From Paratractidigestivibacter sp963591565 (GTDB lineage Bacteria > Actinomycetota > Coriobacteriia > Coriobacteriales > Atopobiaceae), in assembly GCA_963591565.1 (NCBI GenBank), contig CAVAUD010000033.1:1-18801 (forward strand): a stretch of DNA of 18,801 bases, written 5' to 3'. This document shows positions 14,892 to 18,801 of the stretch, piece by piece. Made by a program: the position numbers and the translations under genes. Each line of letters starts with the position of its first letter. Positions within the stretch are counted from its first letter, which is position 1. The notes under the pieces are model-generated. The model saw only the letters and a program-made list of their open reading frames with translations, had not been told where the DNA came from and searched no databases.

Positions 14892-15953
14892 CTACGCGTT
14901 ATCCGCGGGGAAGGCGATGCCCATCTGGCGGCGGGCCTCGTCCATGACGTGGAGCATGTCGAGGGTGACCTGCTCGGACGCGGCCACCTCGGCCAGGGCC
15001 TCGGCCTCACCGGCGACGGCTCGCGCGAACAGAGCGATCTCGCAGGCCATGTCGCGCTCCGGCGGCTCCTCGCAGTCGAGCGCGCGGGCCTCGCCGGCCT
15101 GGACCCTAAAGACCATGCCCTTGTCCTCGTGGTCATAGACGCGCGGGCGAGAAGGGCACGACACCTGGTCGAACACCAAGGTACCGGCGTCGCCCGCGAT
15201 CTCGCACGAGAGCTTGTCGTCTGCGGTCTTGCCCCAGAAAAGCGTCACGACCTTGTCGCCGTAGCCAAGCAGCATGCTGCCGGAAAGGTCGATGCGCCCG
15301 TAAGGGTCGCCGGCCGCGGCGCCGGGAACAGCGACCGTGCGTCCCATGGCGCGCACCTCGCTGGGCCGGCCAAAGAGCGCGACCGCGGGCGCCACGGTGT
15401 AGCAGCCCATGTCCATGAGGGCGCCCGCAGACATCGCGGGGTCGAAGATGTTGATCTTCTCGCCGGCCTTGAGCTGCGCGATGCGCGAGGTCACCTTGGC
15501 AAACGAGAAGGACGCGAAGCTTACCTCGCCCAGGCGCGAGGCCTCTTCGCGGATGGCCGCAAAGGTCGGGACATGAAGGTTGCGCATGGCCTCCAGGGCA
15601 ACGACGCCCTGCTCACGGGCCGCGTTAAAGACCCGGGCCGCCTCGGCCTCGTTGGAGGCGAAGGACTTCTCGACCAGGACGTGCTTGCCGGCCGCGATCA
15701 GCTGCTCGGCCTGCGGCGCGTGCAGCGCGTTGGGAGACGCGACGTAGACGGCGTCGACCTCGTCGCACGCAGCCAGCTCATCCAGCGACGAGAAGGCCAG
15801 CTTTGCCCCGTGCTTCTCGGCAAAAACGCGGGCCTTCTGCCCATCGCGGGAGTAACAGCCCACAAGCTCACAGCCGTCCACGTCGCCCAAGGCGGCGATG
15901 AACTGCTCGCAGATACCGCTCGTGCCGATAGTTGCAAATCTGATATCGCTCAT
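14892..15953 (-). CDS. Gfo/Idh/MocA family NAD(P)-dependent oxidoreductase
   Basis: Cytosolic dehydrogenase acting on a sugar, inositol or related hydroxy compound. The N-terminal Rossmann fold starts RFATIGTSGICEQFI (5-19), with the family's ASPNALHAP (about 83-91) and VEKSF, where K95 occupies the usual EKP lysine position but Pro is Ser. The C-terminal domain shows GALMDMGCYTVAPAVALFG, the DxGxY-type block common in the dihydrodiol dehydrogenase-like branch. The 353 residues are somewhat longer than that branch's usual 330. GGGGAG (near 15958-15963) precedes the ATG by about 5 nt. It is a single-gene unit with a plausible promoter. Substrate cannot be told; no sugar operon is adjacent. Confidence 0.9.
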   Translation of the reverse strand: MSDIRFATIGTSGICEQFIAALGDVDGCELVGCYSRDGQKARVFAEKHGAKLAFSSLDELAACDEVDAVYVASPNALHAPQAEQLIAAGKHVLVEKSFASNEAEAARVFNAAREQGVVALEAMRNLHVPTFAAIREEASRLGEVSFASFSFAKVTSRIAQLKAGEKINIFDPAMSAGALMDMGCYTVAPAVALFGRPSEVRAMGRTVAVPGAAAGDPYGRIDLSGSMLLGYGDKVVTLFWGKTADDKLSCEIAGDAGTLVFDQVSCPSRPRVYDHEDKGMVFRVQAGEARALDCEEPPERDMACEIALFARAVAGEAEALAEVAASEQVTLDMLHVMDEARRQMGIAFPADNA

Positions 15954-15990
15954 GGCGCTCCCCCATCTTTGAAGACATTGGCCAAAAGTA

Positions 15991-16018
15991 ATTCTAACGG
16001 CCCCGCGCGCCCCCGCAA
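15991..16018 (-). promoter_or_regulatory. Candidate promoter of the Gfo/Idh/MocA gene
   Basis: On the minus strand TTGCGG (complement 16013-16018) and TAGAAT (complement 15991-15996) are spaced by 16 nt, and the -10 ends 37 nt before the ATG, giving a leader of about 30 nt. The -10 matches consensus at five of six positions, the -35 at three. The spacer is nearly all G+C. Confidence 0.45.
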
Positions 16019-16057
16019 GCTGGTAAGGTCAAAGGCATCAGAAAGGTTTGGTGCAAC

Positions 16058-16774
16058 ATGTACTCATTCGAAAGCCGCGTGCGCTACAGCGAGTGCGACG
16101 AGACGGGGCGCTTATCCCTCGTCTCCATGATGGATTACCTGCAGGACTGCTCCACGTTCCAATGCGAGGACCTGGGAGAAGGCATCGCCGCCCTCAAGGA
16201 TCAGGGCTTTGGCTGGATCCTTGCCTCCTGGCGCATCGAGATATCCCGCCTTCCCCTCTTTGGCGAGAAGATCCGCATCTCCACCTGGTGCTACGGCTTG
16301 AGGCGCCTGCAGGCGCAGCGCTGCTTCCAGATCTGCGACGAGGCCGGAAACCCCCTGGTCACGGCCGATTCCCAGTGGCTTCTCTTTGACCTTAGGAACC
16401 TCAAGGTCGCCCATATCCCAGAGTCGCAGCTCTTCTACCTCGAGGACACCCCGCGCGCCGAGATGGGCGCCATGGAGAAGAAGCTCACCCACGCGGGCGA
16501 GGCCCGCGCCGCCAGCCCCATCACCGTGGGCCCGCAGCACCTCGACTCCAACGAGCACGTCAACAACGCCCAGTACGTCCTCTTCGCGATCCGCGCCCTG
16601 GCCGAGCTCGGCATCGAGGGCGCCGCGGACGTCATGAGCATCCAGTACCGCAGCATGGCGCGCCTCGGCGACACCGTGACGCCGGCCGTCTACGACTGCG
16701 AGGGCGGCCACGTCGTCGAGCTTCTCGGCGCAGATTCGGCCGTTTACGCCATCGTCAAGCTTCAAGGAAAGTAG
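16058..16774 (+). CDS. Acyl-ACP thioesterase
   Basis: Hydrolyses acyl-acyl carrier protein to release free fatty acids. It shows two hotdog domains: the N-terminal one with VRYSECDETGRLSLVSMMDYLQD (8-30) and GFGWILASWRIEI, and the C-terminal one with the active-site block HLDSNEHVNNAQYV (161-174), giving D163, N165 and H167 as in bacterial relatives of plant FatA/FatB (PF01643). The 238 residues are full length. An AAAGG site (16042-16046) lies 11 nt from the ATG, long. The Nudix gene starts 6 nt after its stop, so it leads the plus-strand cluster. Chain-length preference cannot be read. Confidence 0.9.
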   Translation: MYSFESRVRYSECDETGRLSLVSMMDYLQDCSTFQCEDLGEGIAALKDQGFGWILASWRIEISRLPLFGEKIRISTWCYGLRRLQAQRCFQICDEAGNPLVTADSQWLLFDLRNLKVAHIPESQLFYLEDTPRAEMGAMEKKLTHAGEARAASPITVGPQHLDSNEHVNNAQYVLFAIRALAELGIEGAADVMSIQYRSMARLGDTVTPAVYDCEGGHVVELLGADSAVYAIVKLQGK

Positions 16775-16780
16775 GGTCCC

Positions 16781-17197
16781 ATGAAAACCATCCACGTGGC
16801 GGCAGCCGCGATCGAGAAGGACAAGTGCCTGTTGGCGGCCAAGCGCGCCGACGTCGAGGGCGAGGCCGCCTGGGAGTATCCCGGCGGCAAGGTCGAGGAG
16901 GGCGAGACGCCCGAGGAGGCCCTGCGCCGCGAGATCGACGAGGAGCTGGGCTGCGGCCTGCAGATGATCCTGCCCTTCGACACCATCGAGTTCGACTACC
17001 CCGACTTCCACCTGTCGATGGACCTCTTCATCTGCACCCTGGCGCCCGGCGCCGAGCCCGCCGCCCGCGAGCACGCAGAGCTTCGCTGGCTCTCCAAGAA
17101 CGACCTCTTGAGCGTCGAGTGGCTGCCCGCCGACCACGAGGCCACCATGCGCCTGGGCCTTTTCTGGGACCAGTTCTTCGAGGAAGAGCATCTCTAG
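16781..17197 (+). CDS. Nudix hydrolase, MutT-like (d)NTP pyrophosphohydrolase
   Basis: Small hydrolase of 138 residues with a perfect Nudix box from G36 to C58 (GKVEEGETPEEALRREIDEELGC: G36, E42, R50, E51, E54, E55). WEYPGGK just before it is typical of MutT/NudG-like enzymes that cleave (d)NTPs to the monophosphate, for example 8-oxo-dGTP or a cytidine nucleotide. The C-terminal FDTIEFDYPDFHLSMDLFI and ELRWLSKNDLLSVEWLPAD fit this branch. It lies 6 nt after the thioesterase and 45 nt before thyA, so a role in the dNTP pool is a reasonable inference. Exact substrate is unknown. Confidence 0.9.
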   Translation: MKTIHVAAAAIEKDKCLLAAKRADVEGEAAWEYPGGKVEEGETPEEALRREIDEELGCGLQMILPFDTIEFDYPDFHLSMDLFICTLAPGAEPAAREHAELRWLSKNDLLSVEWLPADHEATMRLGLFWDQFFEEEHL

Positions 17198-17242
17198 GCC
17201 CTTCTCGGCAACAAAACCCGCCTGCGACAAAAGGAAACCGCA

Positions 17243-18091
17243 ATGAGCAAGGCAGACGACATCTTCTGCGCGATGTGCCAGGACATCATCGACAACGGCA
17301 CCACGACCGAGGGCCAGAAGGTCCGCCCGCGCTGGGAGGACGGGACCCCCGCCTACACGATCAAGCGCTTTGGCGTGTGCAACCGCTACAACCTCAAAGA
17401 GGAGTTCCCGGCCCTCACCCTGCGCCGCACGGCCCTGAAGTCGGCCATGGACGAGGTCTTGTGGATCTACCAGAAGAAGTCCAACAACATCGCCGACCTC
17501 AAGAGCCACATCTGGGACGAGTGGGCAGACGAGACGGGCTCGATCGGCAAGGCCTACGGCTACCAGATCGGCGTCAAGAGCCACTACCCCCAGGGCGACT
17601 TCGACCAGATGGACAAGGTGCTCTTCGACCTTAAGGAGACGCCCTACTCCCGCCGCATCATGACCAACACCTACGTCTTCGCCGATTTGGCCGAGATGAA
17701 CCTCTACCCCTGCGCCTACTCGGTCACGTACAACGTTACACAAGAGCCCGGCGAGGAGCGCCCCACGCTTAACATGCTGCTCAACCAGCGCAGCCAGGAC
17801 GTGCTTGCCGCCAACAACTGGAACGTCTGCCAGTACGCGATCCTGCTCATGATGGTCGCGCAGGTCGTCGACATGAACGCCGGCGAGCTCGTCCACATGA
17901 TCGCCGACGCCCACATCTACGACCGCCACGTCGACGTCATCCGCGAGCTCATCTCGCGCCCGCGCCTGGCCGCCCCCAAGGTGAGCCTCAACCCCGACGT
18001 CCACGACTTCTACGACTTCACCACGGCCGACCTTCTCGTCGAGAACTACGAGCACGGCCCGCAGGTGACCGACATCCCCATCGCCGTCTAG
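17243..18091 (+). CDS. thyA: Thymidylate synthase
   Basis: Converts dUMP and methylene-tetrahydrofolate to dTMP and dihydrofolate, the latter recycled by the DHFR encoded next. The nucleophile is C157 in NLYPCAYSVTYNV. NQRSQDVLAANNWNVCQYA (181-199) holds the phosphate-binding R183 and N194, the Asn that selects dUMP over dCMP. AHIYDRHVDVI (223-233) is the following nucleotide-binding block. The Cys is followed by Ala where E. coli-type enzymes have His; I recall similar forms in Clostridia, so it is probably a branch trait. Length 282 is normal for that branch. AAGGAAA (17231-17237) lies 5 nt before the ATG. Followed by folA after 15 nt. Confidence 0.95.
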   Translation: MSKADDIFCAMCQDIIDNGTTTEGQKVRPRWEDGTPAYTIKRFGVCNRYNLKEEFPALTLRRTALKSAMDEVLWIYQKKSNNIADLKSHIWDEWADETGSIGKAYGYQIGVKSHYPQGDFDQMDKVLFDLKETPYSRRIMTNTYVFADLAEMNLYPCAYSVTYNVTQEPGEERPTLNMLLNQRSQDVLAANNWNVCQYAILLMMVAQVVDMNAGELVHMIADAHIYDRHVDVIRELISRPRLAAPKVSLNPDVHDFYDFTTADLLVENYEHGPQVTDIPIAV

Positions 18092-18106
18092 CGCCAAGGA
18101 GAGAAG

Positions 18107-18631
18107 ATGACCCAGGAAATCGCAGCCACGGGCGTTGTGCCCAACCTCTATGCCATCGTCGCCGTCTGCGACGACTGGGGGATCGGCCGCGGCGGAGACA
18201 TGCTGGTGCGAAACCGCGAGGACATGAGGTCGTTCGTGGCCCACACCAAGGGCCACACCGTTCTGATGGGCAGGAAGACCCTCGAGAGCTTCCCCGACGC
18301 GAAGCCGCTGGTAGACCGCAGGAACATCGTCGTCTCTCGCCAGCCGGGCTACGCGCCCGAGGGCGTCGAGATGGCCGCCGGCCTCGACGAGGCCCTCGAG
18401 CTTTGCCGCGATGACGACGAGGTCTGGGTCATCGGCGGCGGCCAGGTCTACCAGGCCCTTCTCCCCCGCTGCGCCAAGGCCGTCGTCACCAAGAACCACT
18501 GCGTGCGCGAGGCCGACACGTTCTTCCCCAACCTTGACGCCGACCCCACGTGGAAGGTCGCGGACGTCAGCGGCGAGGCGACCACCAAATCCGGCATCGC
18601 CTTCGAGTTCGTCACCTACGTGCGCGCCTAG
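18107..18631 (+). CDS. folA: Dihydrofolate reductase
   Basis: Reduces dihydrofolate to tetrahydrofolate with NADPH, restoring the cofactor spent by ThyA. The 174 residues hold IVAVCDDWGIGRGGDML (17-33), catalytic acid D39 in NREDMRSF, MGRKTLESF (54-62), the cofactor strand NIVVSRQP, and VIGGGQVYQALLP (108-120). In place of the classical Leu-Pro-Trp before the catalytic helix the sequence reads Leu-Val-Arg (33-35), so the Trp that lines the pocket is missing. AAGGAG (18096-18101) sits 5 nt before the ATG and 4 nt after the thyA stop, so the two are coupled. A 12-residue N-terminal extension precedes the first strand. Confidence 0.95.
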   Translation: MTQEIAATGVVPNLYAIVAVCDDWGIGRGGDMLVRNREDMRSFVAHTKGHTVLMGRKTLESFPDAKPLVDRRNIVVSRQPGYAPEGVEMAAGLDEALELCRDDDEVWVIGGGQVYQALLPRCAKAVVTKNHCVREADTFFPNLDADPTWKVADVSGEATTKSGIAFEFVTYVRA

Positions 18632-18684
18632 CGTACATCGCCTTTAAAGCACGCATATTCCCACTCGACCCACGCTAACCTGCG

Positions 18685-18801
18685 CTGAGTGATTTCCGCC
18701 TTTGTCTATGGCGCAGTTCCGCATGAGCCGGAGGCCACTTAATGTGGCCTCCGTGCGAACAGGACTGTTTGAGCACAGAGACAAAGGCGGGAAGCGCTCA
18801 G
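18685..18801. repeat. 117-bp imperfect palindrome downstream of folA (may continue past the window)
   Basis: The left arm 18685-18707 and right arm 18779-18801 are inverted copies matching at 20 of 23 bases, each holding the perfect block GCCTTTGTCT / AGACAAAGGC. Inside is a second perfect 9-bp hairpin, GGAGGCCAC (18730-18738) with GTGGCCTCC (18744-18752), loop TTAAT. No T-run follows, so it does not look like a plain terminator. No transposase is seen. The shape suits a small non-autonomous element or a structured RNA; the right arm ends at the last base, so the full extent is unknown. Confidence 0.6.

Noticed and set aside
16112..18499. 795-codon minus-strand open frame opposite the thioesterase-Nudix-thyA-folA cluster
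   Set aside because: It is the shadow of four well-identified genes; its Val/Leu/Asp/Gly-rich translation is typical of antisense frames in GC-rich DNA.

Overview
The window reads as ordinary chromosome of a high-GC (roughly two-thirds G+C by eye), Gram-positive, probably anaerobic and fermentative bacterium. The ribosome sites are strong AGGAGG/AAGGAG types. ATP-type PEP carboxykinase, acetate kinase and an actinobacterial GluBCDA-type glutamate transporter all point to Actinomycetota, most likely a gut or oral Coriobacteriia (Olsenella/Collinsella relatives). That placement is inference from gene content and style. I see no tRNA, rRNA, CRISPR array, transposase or phage gene. Coding density is high and no gap between genes exceeds about 250 bases.

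Layout. 1-513 (+) is the 3' end of a DUF1015 gene. pckA (582-2183, -) has a textbook terminator and lies divergent to a LacX-type aldose 1-epimerase gene (2432-3316, +). A bidirectional terminator follows. Then comes a minus-strand run, read right to left: lipoprotein gluB, permeases gluC and gluD (4-base stop/start overlap), ATPase gluA, and a class I glutamine-amidotransferase-like peptidase C26. This looks like glutamate or gamma-glutamyl compound uptake joined to cytosolic hydrolysis. A strong hairpin separates gluB from gluC. ackA (7801-8973, -) lies upstream with its own terminator.

A second minus-strand operon (12365 to 9132) runs YugP-type membrane zinc peptidase, xseA, xseB, HIT protein and a C_GCAxxG_C_C redox-type protein. 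Further right, an RNase D gene (-) diverges from a diacylglycerol-kinase-family lipid kinase (+). That gene converges, across a long hairpin terminator, on a Gfo/Idh/MocA oxidoreductase (-).

The right end is a plus-strand cluster: acyl-ACP thioesterase, Nudix hydrolase, thyA and folA. Nudix, ThyA and DHFR together make a compact nucleotide-pool and thymidylate module. The window ends in a 117-base imperfect palindrome whose second arm reaches the last base.

I found no clearly new multi-gene system. The points most worth a second look are the terminal palindrome, the cysteine-rich insertion in the C26 peptidase, the Gly-Tyr repeat on the membrane peptidase, the glu operon with its internal hairpin, and the dyads that overlap weak promoters.
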